Made by a program: the position numbers and the translations under genes. Positions 46,146 to 59,009 of a stretch of 64,000 nucleotides of DNA are shown here, piece by piece. The DNA comes from Tubiluchus corallicola (Eukaryota; Priapulida; Priapulimorpha; Priapulimorphida; Tubiluchidae), in NCBI GenBank assembly GCA_030141605.1, contig JAQGDQ010000039.1:494001-558000 (forward strand). Reading direction: 5' to 3'. Each line of letters opens with the position of its first letter. The first letter of the stretch is position 1. Below the pieces are notes generated by a model. The model saw only the letters and a program-made list of their open reading frames with translations. It searched no databases and was not told the origin of the DNA.

Positions 46146-49100
46146 CTGGAGAGTTTATACCACACCAGAAGAGTTTACACCACCACACAATCTGACTTAC
46201 AAGAAAAATAAAATCCGTTAAATTTACGATCTAGATTTTCTTCATTGCCGGGGCCTGTGCCTCACAAAACAGCCACTCTGCATTCACAGAATTCACAATT
46301 TATATAATCCTTTAGGTCATATAACGTGCCTTTCACACGATTATAGCATCTCCTGAATTTTTAGAAGTTAAATGTAAAAAATGAATCTCGACTATTGACT
46401 TTTCCTAAATTCAGCAAGCTACAATTTATGCATGTGACCTTGATCTCGCCCCAGTGGATCATGTAATGGCAGTAGTTGCCATTAAATTTTAGTAATTATT
46501 TTCATACTTATGTCACAGTTTTGATGTCAATTTTGTTTTAATGAGTGGAAAAGTAGCATGGGTAGATGTGCATTTTTTAAAGCTACCTTGGTTATTGCGT
46601 GACGTAAATGTATGAGGCAAATGTAAATGTTGACGTCTTGGCCAGCTGGGTTCAAATATCTTATATGTTTAGCTAGTTGATACAGGAGTACATGCGCATT
46701 TTATGTACCACCGTTTCTTAAAAATGGGAACGTTGCTATGTCCAAAGACACTGGCCAAAACATGTAAACGGGTCACAAAATATGTGCAGCATTAATTTTA
46801 TCAGGATTTGGTCTGCTATGACTCAGGATGTAGTAATAGTATCAAATAAGTTTGTAAGAAGGCGAGTTGAAGAGAGTTGGAAAGTCAGTGTTAAAAAGTA
46901 ATTTGAAATTTACAGCCGACAATGTTAAAAAGTGGCGCACATGTACTACACTGTCGGAGGTTTGCATGAACCAAAGGTTACTGTAGAATTTAACGATGTG
47001 TTGATTTTTGTGTGAGGAAAAACTCCGACAATGGTCTGTTCGTTCTTGTTTTGAAAAATGGTTTACTTGGAGCAGAGGCGTAGCTTTTAAACTAGTTTCA
47101 GCCGGTTGGGAACTGCTACATACCAAAATACTTGTACTGGCTTCCCAACCGCTCACAACCTAACGCATTTAGCATGTTTGTAAATCGAAGCAAGGCATAA
47201 TGAAGTCGTGCTACATTTCGAAGTATACTGCAGCTACTTTATAACTTGTTTTTATAAAATTGGGTCTGGTTTGTATGTAATTGTAAAAGGATATGGCTTC
47301 TATTATTCAACTAGTGTGTTACTTGAATGCCATTATTACTGCCATAATTCTGCTAAATCCAGCATCTTAATAACACTAAAGTCGCTAATGTTGTAATTTT
47401 TTAATCAGCTCATACTGATTTTTTATAAGTTTTCAATGAAAAATTTTTTCGTTTAACAGAATGAACGCCAATAATTTGAGATAACTGATATGGTTTGCAA
47501 CGATCAAAATAAGCTAGACATATTTCTAATCCACGTCAGCCTGACAAAAAAATTTACATTATAATTTAGCGATTATTCCAGAACGATTGAGTACAATATA
47601 ATTATAACGATTATTATTATAATATAATTATAATTATTAGAAAGAAAAAACTTACAAATAAGTGACACATCTATTTAGTTATCAGAAATATGTGCTGCAT
47701 GGCGGCTATGAAAACCCGCCATGAAAAGTGGAAAAATTTGTAACTTCTTAAAAGGGAAGGAATTTATAGAAAATACAGATTAACAATGATACATAAATAG
47801 GGCATTAAGGGCAAAAGTAGAGAAAAGGGAAGATAAGCAAAATAGAAAAGAGCTAAATTTAATGAAAAAACACAGAGCAGAAATATTTTTTTCATGAATT
47901 GTCAGTAATGCTGTCATCAAAAATTAATTTTGCGTTATTAAGCTAAATTTATTAAACGTAAAGCTATGAAATTTAACAAAGTCATTAGCTAATCTGAATG
48001 TAAAGCGAATTATAAAACGCTGCGTACCAAATGAGGTAGATGTAATTCTGTGTTATAAAAGATATAATAAACCAAAGTTACCATAAAATTAAAATACCCC
48101 TGCTATAAAAGATTCGCTAGATAGCTCATATCCTTGAATATAGTGAGCACCACGGTACAATAAAAATCAATAAGTAGCCATGAAAACAATTTATAGCGAA
48201 ATATCAGAATTATTCAGTGCACGGTGTTATGTATATTCGTCCTATATAATAATTCGCGAAATGATCGTCTGATCATGTCTCCGAGTGTTGATAACGCAGG
48301 CTTCTAAGGTATGATTACTATCTTGTAATAGTTTTTATACTGTTTGCCAACATGCGCGGGAGTTGCAAGTGTGACGTCATCGTCATGCGACCCTGGGATT
48401 GTTTACTTGAATGCACTTTAGACTTTTTATGATACAAAAAACAGCCGATTATCGCCACAGTTTTTACCCTAGTGTTTAAACATAACACAGTAAACAAGCA
48501 GATAAGAAGTGCAATGTAGATAAACTATTTGATCAGTAATGTAATATGTGCCATAATAGCGAACGAAGAGCACATCTTGCCGACTAATATGCTACAGGTC
48601 AAGGCCATTTGGTTAGTTTGCTTAAAATTTGTATTGATGGTGATAGCTAGAAAATTTGTTTGTGGAAACAGCTCTAGTCTTTGGATGCAAGCCGAGCAAT
48701 TTTTTGACGAATTAAGCCTGTTTCTGTGTTTACGAAAACAACTACTTGAATTTTGTGTAAGACAATATGGCTCATAGCCAAAGCATACACGTACTTAAAA
48801 ATATATTACTACAGAATAATTATATCTAAATTTTAGTCGTTTTTAGTTGTGACAGAAATACGATAAAAAGTTAATAACCATCAATAAAGAACAACATAAC
48901 ACAATACATAGAAGCAAAAACACGAGCCACAGGTGCCGCATGTCTGCACAAAAACTAATTTTAATACAAAAACAGAAAGAAAAGACATGTAGCTTGGTCA
49001 CCCACCGGTTTATTATCGTATCACAAAGGAGAGAGTAAAACAATCGTTCAGTCATTGGCCAAAACAATGATGTCAGTGTCACAATGTCAATGTCACACAT

Positions 49101-50000
49101 ATGTACAGTACATCAATCTTTAGACAAAATCTATCACAAAAATATATACTTAAGTAACTGTTCAAAGAAAATTATACAATTCTAGTCATGTATGTACACA
49201 TTTTGTAGACATTACAGAAGCAGCAACAAATTAGTATGAAATATGATAAAGTCATTGGTAATCATCAATATAGTAATATCATTGATCATGCTACATTACC
49301 TAAAACGTACACCCTGTGTTCTCGCATTTTCAAATGAAAAAGTCGACAATGCACCATCACAAAATAGTACCGCATCATTAAACAAGTAAATAAGTAGTGT
49401 CTCAGTAAAATACTTTCAATATGACAATAATTCGATTATCACCTCACTATTTTTAGCAATTAGCAAAATATATAGAATCGATAAATCAACAAACAGACAT
49501 CTATCACTTGACATTCAAACATAATAAGTAAATTAGTCAAAAAACTTAGAAGTTTTTGAAAACAAAAAAATTAGTGACTAGTGAAGACTAATTCATGCAA
49601 GAAGTGATAAATATGCATTCCATTTGCCATGGCCACATTGGTTGGCCATTAAACAAAGCACAATATTTACAAAAAAATCATTTACTGATGACAGCATTGT
49701 GGCAGTATATTGCAAGGCACCTTTAAAATAAAGTCTAGGCGTCATAAAGTTTCCAGGTAGGGGGTACTAATATTATTAAACCAAAAACTTTGCACATCAA
49801 ACTGTTCCTAATGGCCGATATCTTCACATCACAGAGTCAAACCTTTAAAGTCAAATCTTTCTTATACAGGGAACCACTAATCTGTCTATTTCATGAAACA
49901 GCAGCGATAATTGCTACAAGATTGTCAATCTCACAACTACAGAATCCAGTTAGAAACCGGAGACAATTTGCAGTCTTATCACTAGGACATGTGTCTCTGT

Positions 50001-50006
50001 TTTATT
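50001..50006 (-). terminator. Candidate poly(A) signal for the minus-strand gene
   Basis: AATAAA on the minus strand, about 85 bases after the stop codon at 50091. Confidence 0.4.
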
Positions 50007-50090
50007 ACTGAGAGACTGCAAATGTATCCAGCTGAACTGATTTCTCTCAAAACAGAAAACCATGCAAACGATCTCTAGTCCTCAAGATGT

Positions 50091-50872
50091 TTACATGGAT
50101 GAAGGTGCAAACATATTCATTTCTGCACGTCGTAGTCGACAAGGAGCCTTGCTACCACCCTCGCGCTTGTGATCCTTAAACGGCTGATTCATTGATGACA
50201 ACTGTGTGGTCAGCTTTTCGGTCAATGATCCAGAAAAGATTCCAACGCCAGAGTGTGCATGGTCCTGCATGTCTGTATCTAAAGTGCCTCCTCCTACAGC
50301 CCTTGAAATCATTCCTTGTAGACCGGACCATGAAAGCTTTCTTTGAGGTGCTTCAGCAGCTGCTGTATCAGATTGGGTTGTGTTCAGTGGGCTGTGTTGC
50401 ATAGCTTCTGAATTTATGCCAGCAACTGTTGCTCGCCTCCTGCGTTCATTGCTTGCAGACAGTGCCGAAGTTGACAACTCTGTGTCTTCTGATATTGTCG
50501 GTGGCGATTCACTGCTAGCCAAAGCTAGCTGACTTGATAATGGAGGGGCAACGGGAACCTCGTCAGCAGCCCGAAGGATTCCATCAGCCCCCATGACTGG
50601 TGGAGGACCCACAAGTGTGATACGGCGACGTCTATCACTTTGTGTAGGTTTTTGACTAACTGGGGCAGGTCCAACTGTACCATCTTCCATTATGGTAGGT
50701 GGTGCACCTGTCACTGTGACACGCCGTCTAGGCCCTGTCATTTCATGCTCTACTTTTGATGTTCCATTCAAAACCATGTTACTTCCTGTAATGTTATAGT
50801 TGCCTCCAACAAGCTTCAGGGTTACACAGCTACTTTTTTTCTCTGGTGTCTCCTGGGGGCTAGGAGATGACC
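50091..50872 (-). CDS. RRR-x-T protein exon 2 (stop)
   Basis: Acceptor TTTTCTTAG; 782 nt open to the TAA at 50091, in the frame of exon 1. It begins SSPSPQETPEKKSS and carries all RRR-x-T modules. Confidence 0.8.
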
Positions 50873-52767
50873 CTAAGAAAACAACATAGATTTGTGTATA
50901 CTATTTCAGCAGACAAACAACAGTTTTTCTTAAATAAGTGGTTCAGTAACCTTCACAGTTACCACAAGTATACATTGCTTCATTTATTATATAAATTTTT
51001 TTGTCAAATGTTATACATGTGTACTCATTCTTTTCTGGAGCCAATGTAAGCGTAAGCCTTGAACTACAAGTTGTATAGCACAGTTCCATGAAAAGCCTAC
51101 AAACACAACTATGTTTACTACTCTTTGACCAATGGTCACATAGTCTGTCACATGGTACACTGTACAGCCTCATTTCACTGGCTTAAGCACTTAAACTGTT
51201 AACTTTAGTCAACTTCAAATTAGTAACTTCCTACGAGTATATGTTCAGTATACAAAAATCTTCTGAGCGTGTAGTAAGATTTTAGTTTTAGGTATCATAA
51301 CTACTGAACAACTGTGTTGTTCTTAAACTTGTCTTTCATTCACATGTCAAAATTAAAAAACAAATCTTCAGGACACTCAAAGTTAAAAGTGACTAATAAT
51401 TTCGTGCAATTAGGCCTCTAGGTGGGAAACTAAACATGAGAAACTAAACCTAAGCCGCAGGACTAAACGAATACACTCAGTGTCATTTATGCAAATTAGT
51501 ATTGCTTATTGACAGCACAGTTTCGTTTGTTATCACTGGTAAATTCACATACGCATGTAATATATTTGTAGAAGATGAACTAGCTTGTCAACATGATAAA
51601 AATGCTGTACGCATATGCAGAGTACTGAGGAAATCTAAGGTGCATAATATTATACACACAATAAATATACCCTTCGGATTTTTTTCAGTAAGAGAGCAGT
51701 ACTAAGTAATGAAATGCGACTAAATGTGTGATCAACACAAGATTAATGGAGTGATCCCAATAACTTCATGTCTCAATAAGTGTAGGCCTAATTAATTAAT
51801 TTAGCTACAGAGAAACATCGGCAAGGAAATTCATGAGAAAAGAATCGTATATGGCTTTTACATGAAAACATATTCGTATGCATGCGCAAGGCCTATTGTT
51901 CTCTATTGTGCGAAAATATGTAACACCTAATTAATATTGATCATGGCAAGTCGACTTTGGAACAGGCCTGACCCATTCAGGTAGGTGTTAACCAGGTTAG
52001 CGACACACTGTGTTAAGCAACTAAATTTGCGCTAATAATTTTGCTCTGTGTTACTTAAAATGCTGTGCTGTAAAACTGCCAAAACATGTTAAATCACCAT
52101 GTTCGATGCTCAAAGTCAGCAGTGGAAAAACACACGCAAATAATTTTTTGGACATTGTGCAAAATGTGGACGTAGCTAATGTTTTAGATAGTAGAAGACA
52201 AAAAAGGAATAAAAAGCTGTGCGCTGAAGTGGCCGGCCAGCTGAGAGAAATTAATAAGTATTGAAAAAACGTGTTAACACTGTCGTACAGAATGGAAAAA
52301 CATGAAGCAAAGGTACATGAAGGAAAAAACAAGTGAACTTAATTAATAATGCGAAAGTGTTATCGTCTACTGCACGCCTGATAGTACATAATGTAACAGT
52401 TCAGCAGTGTTCTCAGCCATCGCAAGAGCTAGCTGGCCGTAGGCGAATACTGCTCTTGTTATTAATTAATCATTTAGTGACTGGATTCCCCCTTCCCCAC
52501 CCCTGTCATTTTCGAGTAAAAGCCATAATAGTATCATCAGTTACGACTGTTACCTGTACCAGTTTCCAATATGGGGTATCTATTAGCTTTTATTCCCAAT
52601 GAGAATGGGAAGCAGGCTGATGCTTTTGACAGAGGTGACGTAATAGGATCCGCGACCATGTTTTCCTGTTCACCTCCAATTCCGGCTAAATCAAGTTGTT
52701 GATGGAAGCCAATGGATAGCTGTTGCAATATGCCAGAATGGCTCTCAGAAGATCGTACTTCCCCCAT
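50091..52767 (-). CDS. Uncharacterised protein with repeated RRR-x-T motifs
   Basis: I do not recognise this protein. Two exons, 52554-52767 and 50091-50872, join in phase 1 to 331 residues. The exon-1 acceptor (TTTGCATTTCAG) ends at 52798, so the ATG at 52767 follows a short 5' UTR part. There is no signal peptide or membrane segment; it looks disordered and rich in Ser, Pro, Thr and Ala. After a LKLVGGNYNITGSN segment, a module RRRVTVTGAPPTIMEDGTVG recurs as RRRRITLVGPPPVMGADGIL and, weaker, as RRRRATVAGINSEAM; a fourth basic site is QRKLSWSGLQGMISRAVG. Each RRR-x-T/RK-x-S site fits a basophilic kinase (PKA-type) consensus. It may be a phosphorylation-regulated scaffold; that is inference. 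The gene is convergent with HIGD2A. Confidence 0.75.
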
Positions 52768-52797
52768 GGTGCAGTATTTTTCACAACATTGTATAAC
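52554..52797 (-). CDS. RRR-x-T protein exon 1 (CDS from 52767)
   Basis: It encodes MGEVRSSESHSGILQQLSIG followed by FHQQLDLAGIGG and a hydrophobic/Pro-rich stretch. Donor ACAG|GTAACA, phase 1. Confidence 0.7.
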
Positions 52798-52989
52798 CTG
52801 AAATGCAAAAATTATAATGTTCAAATTATTAGTAATAACAGAGTGGAATTAAAAGAGCGACTTTTCCCAGTTTCACTGAATACAGAAAGACTAGTTATGA
52901 TTATTTATAGTCTTAATATCAAAATTATTATTAATGATGGCAATTATAATTAAATTTGAAACCAAACTTAAAAGACAGGATGTATGAAA

Positions 52990-53085
52990 AAGTTGTAGTA
53001 GTCTGGATTTGAACACACACCTACTTCCAAAGTTTATTCAATTCAATTCAGACACTGCAAATCACTAGCTTGCTGTGTTCCCCAA
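52990..53085 (-). repeat. tRNA-like SINE head
   Basis: Minus strand GTGTGTGTTCAAATCCAGAC is B-box-like, downstream of TAGTGATTTGCAGTG. Weak match. Confidence 0.3.
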
Positions 53086-54027
53086 TGGTTGGGATACTCC
53101 AATTTCCAATCTCTTATAGACGGCATTCTCAATGCTAGATCACTTATACTGGACTAATTGCAACTAAACTATTTGATTTTTTTTAATTTTGAGCCAGAAA
53201 TTCGTGAGTAATTAATTAATTATTAGTAATCTTCCGTCAAGATTATTATTACTGGTGGTACTCAACCACAGTTATAATTAAATTCTGAAACCAAAATTGA
53301 AAGACAGGCAAGACTAGACGAAGGTGAGTGAGTTACTAGCTATATATACTTTGGCACAACCAGCACAAAACGAATAATATGCACAACTGCACTGTGCACA
53401 GGCATATCACAAACACAATAAATGCAAAGCTATCAAACTAGAAAGCTAGCCTTATAAGCAGTTGATTAAAAGTATGGTAAAACTATATGCCTGACCTAGA
53501 ACTAAACACAAGCCTAAGTTTTTAAAAAGTCTAGATGCTCTTCATCCTTTGTATCATTAACAGACCAAAATCGAGCTGACGCAATCTTAGTAAAAGTTTC
53601 GGTTCTGACTCTAGTGAGTCTGCTCTTGAACAACAGAAACTGAACAGTTCCTAACACATGGCAAAGCCCATTTACACGCAGCTTACACTATGTGTGACCT
53701 TTCTGCAGTACAGCAGCTACTGCGCAACAAGCAGGCAAATAAACATGTTAGTCACACGCCTCCAAAAGCTAAACGCTGATTGGACAGTATTTAGGTCACA
53801 CCATCTCTAAGCAAACTGTCAAGAGCCATGGCCATTGCATGCATAAATTTCCCAATTTTTCATAGTTATTTCATACCCAATTACTATGCAAAACACAAGC
53901 GAAATTAAAATTAACACAACAGTTTGCAATCGCGCCAAAGTGCTACTACCTTGACATATAAAGGTCGATTATCAACAACTTAACGTCATTATCAACTTCG
54001 AAATATATAGTTGTTTTTTGTATTACT

Positions 54028-54265
54028 CACTTATCCACATTTCTTGCGTTAGGCTCAGCACTTAATTGTTGAATGTAACTGGATATTAAAACTACACAAC
54101 GGCAATAACACAAGTAAAAACGCGAAAACTTCCTGAAACAAAAACGATTGCCGAAGCAGCTAGCTACGCTTTCTGGTTTACTCTGGTTAGCTGCTTGCTA
54201 GGGCTCGGCACGTCTTCATGCGCTGATTGGTTGAAACCCCTGGCGTGCCAACTTGCGCAGGCGCA
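54028..54265 (-). promoter_or_regulatory. Probable promoter and 5' UTR exon of the RRR-x-T gene
   Basis: On the minus strand an NRF1-like TGCGCCTGCGCA (54254-54265) is followed by a CCAAT box (54226-54230), then a CpG-containing stretch, then a possible untranslated exon ending at a GATAA|GTGAGT donor near 54030. Position, orientation and the acceptor at 52798 fit the gene downstream. The transcription start is not determined. Confidence 0.45.
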
Positions 54266-54879
54266 CTAAGTACAAATAGGGCAAGGGCATGTCTCATTTC
54301 TGAGGGAGGTTTGACAAAATGGTACAGTGTGACAATAATTAATGGGCGTGACTTATACGCTATTTACAAACTCATTTGATTTTAAAACCAAGCTACTTAA
54401 TATATAATAATTTATTGACGATTTACAATTCATTACAGTACATTACATAATGCAATACGTTACAATTAAGACAAAAACTACACAGACAAAACCCCACAAA
54501 CATCAAAACGAGTTTAGGAATTGTAATTACATTTTTCAATAAATTTAAACTGCAGAAACATAAATATTAATAATTTGGTAAACACAAAACTCTGGTAAAC
54601 TACATTTAACGTTGCTCCTGTTTGTAAATTGTGTTTGGTTTCTGAGAATTGTAAGTTGTACACTCGGGAATTATACTCTCGGTTTAAATACTTTTTTATA
54701 ACATTGTGGAATTTTATGCAAAAATTTGTTGATTCTTGACATAAAGAATTTCATCGTAAAAAGCAGTATATTTTCAGAATAATGAGTTTTCATTAATTTT
54801 ATTGTTGAAACAATACAATTTTTATTAAAAACTTTAATTTACAACCAAAGTATACACAATAAAGTAGGGAAAGTCCTTC

Positions 54880-55038
54880 TGCGCAGTAGTTCGCGCAGTT
54901 AGTGTCGCCCTAGCGGCTATTCAGTACGGAATGTTGTTGTCAGGTACGCAACAGCGCAGGTTGTGGCTACTGTAGCAGATGAATTGATGAGACCATCAAA
55001 ACCAGCCCGGTTAACAGGCGCTCATAAATTGCTCAGCA
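54880..55038 (+). promoter_or_regulatory. CpG-rich island and possible plus-strand first exon
   Basis: A locally CpG-rich stretch (CTGCGCAGTAGTTCGCGCAG and similar) stands out from AT-rich surroundings. It is followed by an ATG at 54987 opening MRPSKPARLTGAHKLLS and a good donor AGCA|GTGAGT at 55038. It could be the first exon of a gene or non-coding RNA reading right. No second exon was recognised. Confidence 0.3.
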
Positions 55039-56167
55039 GTGAGTTGCAAAAACACAAAAAAATATCTTTTTAAATTTCGCAAGGATGCAGCCAGGTAATT
55101 GTAATAAAATGTTAATTATAACACAGTTTTGAAACTTTTGTTACTAGTTAAATATTTTGTACGCTAAGCAAAGACTGCAAGGCCTACATCTCTCTTTGGC
55201 GATTTATAGCAGCTGTTATCTTTTTTAATATTATTTAAAGCAAGCATAAGGCATTAAGAATAATTTGTAGTTAAAATAAAAATTATTATAATCATATCTC
55301 ATAAAAATTAATAGGCTTATTTACATAAGAAGTTAAGAAAGTTGATCAAAAGAAAGAATACCTGGCTCATGTAGTATTCGATTTCTGGAGAAATATTTTT
55401 TCTAAAAAACATTTCTATTTCATATGTTCTTATCAGGAAATATAAGTTGAAGAAATATTAGGCCTGACTTTCATGTGTAATACATAAAAATAAATGTTCA
55501 TTAAATACAGTTTGCTTACCTGTAAAAAATGTACTTGTATAATGTTCTTTTGTTTTGTTTATTAATTAGACTCTTTAGTATTATTTTAATGCATGTACTT
55601 TGCAGCTTGATTCAGTTCCCTATTTGAAAGTTTGTTTAAATTTCTGTTTGGCTAGCTTGCTTTTCATTTTATTTAGTTTGTTTTTTATTATTTTTATTTA
55701 GTATTATTGTTATTATTTTGCATGTTTTTCTCATATTGAGTTATGCATGGACGATATGACAGCTTGAATTTGGTCATTTTTTGCACTAATGTTTTTCTTT
55801 TGCTAATAGGTACCATTACGACCTTTGTTACTTTATTAGTAAGGTATAAATCAATTTAAATGAAATTATTCATTTATCGCCGCCTATATCAAAATCGTAA
55901 TTACATATAATGTTTTTCTTATGTTTCCTTGCTATTATTACATCATTTACTTTATTACATCAATTTCATCGAGTCATCTACAAAAGCACGCATATCTTTA
56001 ATAATTTTTTCATTTTCATTTAAGTAAGGTGAGTGTGTTAATGACCGTATGGTCGTACACTCACCTCACACTACTCAAATCATTTTATTTATTGTTTATT
56101 TATGTGTACAATATTGTATTTTGATGTGTGAAATAAAATTCATAGTTCATAGTTCCGTCTTTCTTTT

Positions 56168-56170
<3 letters not shown>

Positions 56171-56208
<38 letters not shown>

Positions 56209-56238
56209 TCTTTCTCTCTAAGAGAGTGAGGGAGAGAA
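56171..56238. repeat. (CT)n tract with mirrored GA arm
   Basis: About 50 bases of CT repeats, then AGAGAGTGAGGGAGAGAAA, which can pair back with them. A polypyrimidine hairpin- or triplex-prone microsatellite. Confidence 0.75.
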
Positions 56239-56672
56239 AAATCAATAAATCAATGAAAAATGCATTACTTTTTTACATAGTAGGCAGCCCATCACGCAGT
56301 CAGCTAGCCTCTTTCCTCAGGAAAAACAATAAAATTTACTTACAAGAAAACTGAACAGGCATTTGCAAGTACATAATACAAACGTATTGCTACAATTTTT
56401 TTTTCCTTTTCATGAAATGTTTTCAGTTTTTTGAACTAATAATTGCTTTTAATTGAGATATACTTCTTTTATTAAAAACGCAAAAGTGATTTTGGCTTAT
56501 CAAAATTGCACGTATGCCAACACTACTGGTGAACTTAATAATATTATTATTACAGTTAATGCGGCGCTCCAAATTTTTTACTGAATCGCCGTTTGATGCC
56601 GCCAGCATAGCCGCTAATCGCAAAAATGAAATACGTAACAATAGTTTTCGTCCTTCCTCTTTGTACACTTTG

Positions 56673-56744
56673 TTTACAACTGTTTAAAAAACTTTTGTTT
56701 TTTAAAAAACGTGTTTAAAAGACATGTTTTTAAACAGTTGTAAA
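56673..56744. repeat. 72-bp hairpin
   Basis: Perfect 18-bp inverted repeat TTTACAACTGTTTAAAAA at 56673-56690 and 56727-56744, with an AT-rich loop containing a second short inversion. Confidence 0.7.
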
Positions 56745-57799
56745 TTAAAGTTTTTAGTGTTGTTTTAATAATAAGTGCTTTGAAGTGCCTGTAATAATTT
56801 TCCATTTCATCTCATTTACTTCACCTCCTCAATAATTTTCATTTATTACGAATTAGAAAATTAAAACACAAAAATTAAAGCTGTACAGATAAGATTACTA
56901 GCAAACAGATACAAAAAGCGAAAAAGTGTTGCATAACTTATGTTTCTGTTACAAACAAAGAAAACTACACATTACGCATAATATCATAATTTCAGATATT
57001 GATTTGTTTTTTTTTTTGGAAATGTGATGCGTGTGAGTTTTTTTAGAGTTCTAATTGTTAAATGGGAGATTTCTAGATGTTCAACGTGCTCAGCATTGCA
57101 GCTGGGACTCGTATTGATAAAACAAAGTGACTTTTTTATCAACAATATTTTCTGGTAAATCATTTTGCCCGAATTTCTTTTAAAAATTAATCCTCCTTAT
57201 GTAACGAGACATAAAATGAGGATATCTGATGAGTCAACAACCTCTGTAGCTAAAGTCTACAACTCTTCTTTAGTTATAGAGGTGCTTGGATGAGGATAGA
57301 TTATAATTCCCGTTTGTCGTCTTTACAGTAATTATACACGTGTCCCCATCTTATACGTCGTTGAAAGAAATCCCGCTAAGGCGGTTTTCCAGATTAACTC
57401 ACTATCCCATTTCTGCATAGTTACAGGTCATTAACGTCTGTGTAATTATTACAGCCTATACACACATATACCTTTGTTGTTGTAGTTCTTCTTTTTACTA
57501 ATGACTTTTGATTCCATTTATACCATTAAGTGTTGAAACAAGCATGTAGGTTTTTAGTGTTATTACAAGCTGTATTTTAAATAAATTTATGATTCTTATA
57601 ATCTGTCTAGTAGGAAAGTTTGCAACATCAGAGGTTTAAATATATGCTGTTTATTTGTTTAACTGTTCGGCCCACTACAAACTGGAGTCTAACACTCATG
57701 CCAGGGCTTACTAATAATGTTAAAGGGTTGTAGCAGGACCAGAACCCCATCCGTTATCAAGGATCAGGCATATCCAAGGTTAGATAGTGAAGTATCATA

Positions 57800-57860
57800 G
57801 CCACGTTTGGACACACGCGCGTGCGCGCATACATGCACACACTCCCTCACACGCGCACAA
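57800..57860. repeat. CA/CG alternating tract
   Basis: CACACGCGCGTGCGCGCATA followed by CA-rich repeats: Z-DNA-prone. Confidence 0.6.
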
Positions 57861-58818
57861 ATAATTTTATTATTAGTAAACTGAACACATTTAATTGCGT
57901 AAGTAATGTTTTACATGCCAATGCCGTTGAACGAAATGTTAAGCTAGATAAGTTCATAGATTGCCCAAATAAAAGTGCAGCAATTTTTGACGTTTGTCAT
58001 CTTTGTAAAACTCTGATGTATTCAACGGATTCAAGTGTGCACTTGAAAAAATGATTAAACAGTTGTTGAATGGACATGTGTGCCGACTAGCCCTCACATC
58101 ATTTCACTTTACTAATTAAAGCAGTTTATGTTACACTGTTAATACATATACAGCATATTTGTGAACTGCTTAAATCCAACAAACATGTTCAATTCTCGTT
58201 AAAATAAAACGTTTATTTTATTGGTCTTAGTTATCAGGCACGACTGAGTAATAAAAACGTTTAATACAAACGTTTTTATACAGAGTGAATTAAATGGGAA
58301 ATGTAACAATAAATGTGAAGAAAAGATCCAATCATTAACCAGAAAGCCAACTTTTCAGGACAAATAATTCAGTCTGAAGGATTCAGTATTGTTAAGATAG
58401 CCAAGATAATCAACCTTGTAATTTAGTTGCTTGAAGAAGATGTTTCATACACAGACCACACTTTTCGCATTTTTAAAATGGACAAATATTTCAACTTTAT
58501 GTCTAATGTATGTAATCAAAATTGAAACATGTACAATGCGCATACTAGTCCCGTATAGTGACAACATCCCAGTAAGTGCACAGGTTTACTGTTGCTACCG
58601 AATTTTTCTAGGATTACTCAAATTTTGTGATAATTTTCACACACTTCTTTTGAGTTTGCTCCTAAATTCAGACAGTAAATATAACTTAGTGAGAACAAGT
58701 TAATATTATACACTGTTAAAAGACATATAATCCCTACAACAGCTAAGAGAAAATTCAGAAACGGGTAAATTTGTTACATCATAAATGTGAGTAAGTACAC
58801 AATAAACAATATACATTG

Positions 58819-59009
58819 CAGTCAAACCTCATTATATTGCTCACTTTAATGAGGCTCCAGAAAAAAACTGATATTAATCAAGTATGGCTTTATAACCTGG
58901 TGCTTTAATACATACATGTCTATGCAAATATTAACATTTTATTTTGCCAAAAATTTGGTTGTTAAGCGAGGTTGGCAGTTAAAGACTTGTTATAACTGAA
59001 GTTTGACTG
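58819..59009. mobile_element. 191-bp Tc1/Tigger-type MITE
   Basis: Termini CAGTCAAACCTC and GAAGTTTGACTG are inverted repeats; TA follows the right end but not the left. Non-coding. Confidence 0.55.

Larger units (their letters stand above)
44875..49990. other. Intergenic region between HIGD2A and the convergent minus-strand gene
   Basis: No coding exon recognised. It contains the HIGD2A 3' UTR, two tRNA-like SINE heads and a 116-bp hairpin element. AT-rich palindromes lie at about 47585-47640. HIGD2A and the gene at 50091 are transcribed towards each other. Confidence 0.5.

Noticed and set aside
48843-49100. 85-codon hydrophobic minus-strand frame
   Set aside because: Cys/Leu/Phe-rich from AT-rich composition; no splice context or known family.
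56049-56354. 101-codon open frame
   Set aside because: It is held open by the CT/GA microsatellite, which codes SLSLSLSL; low complexity and not a gene.
57821-58054. 77-codon open frame (MRAYMHTLPHTRTNN...)
   Set aside because: It starts within a CA/CG simple repeat, has no recognised domain, and no phase-matched neighbouring exon was found.
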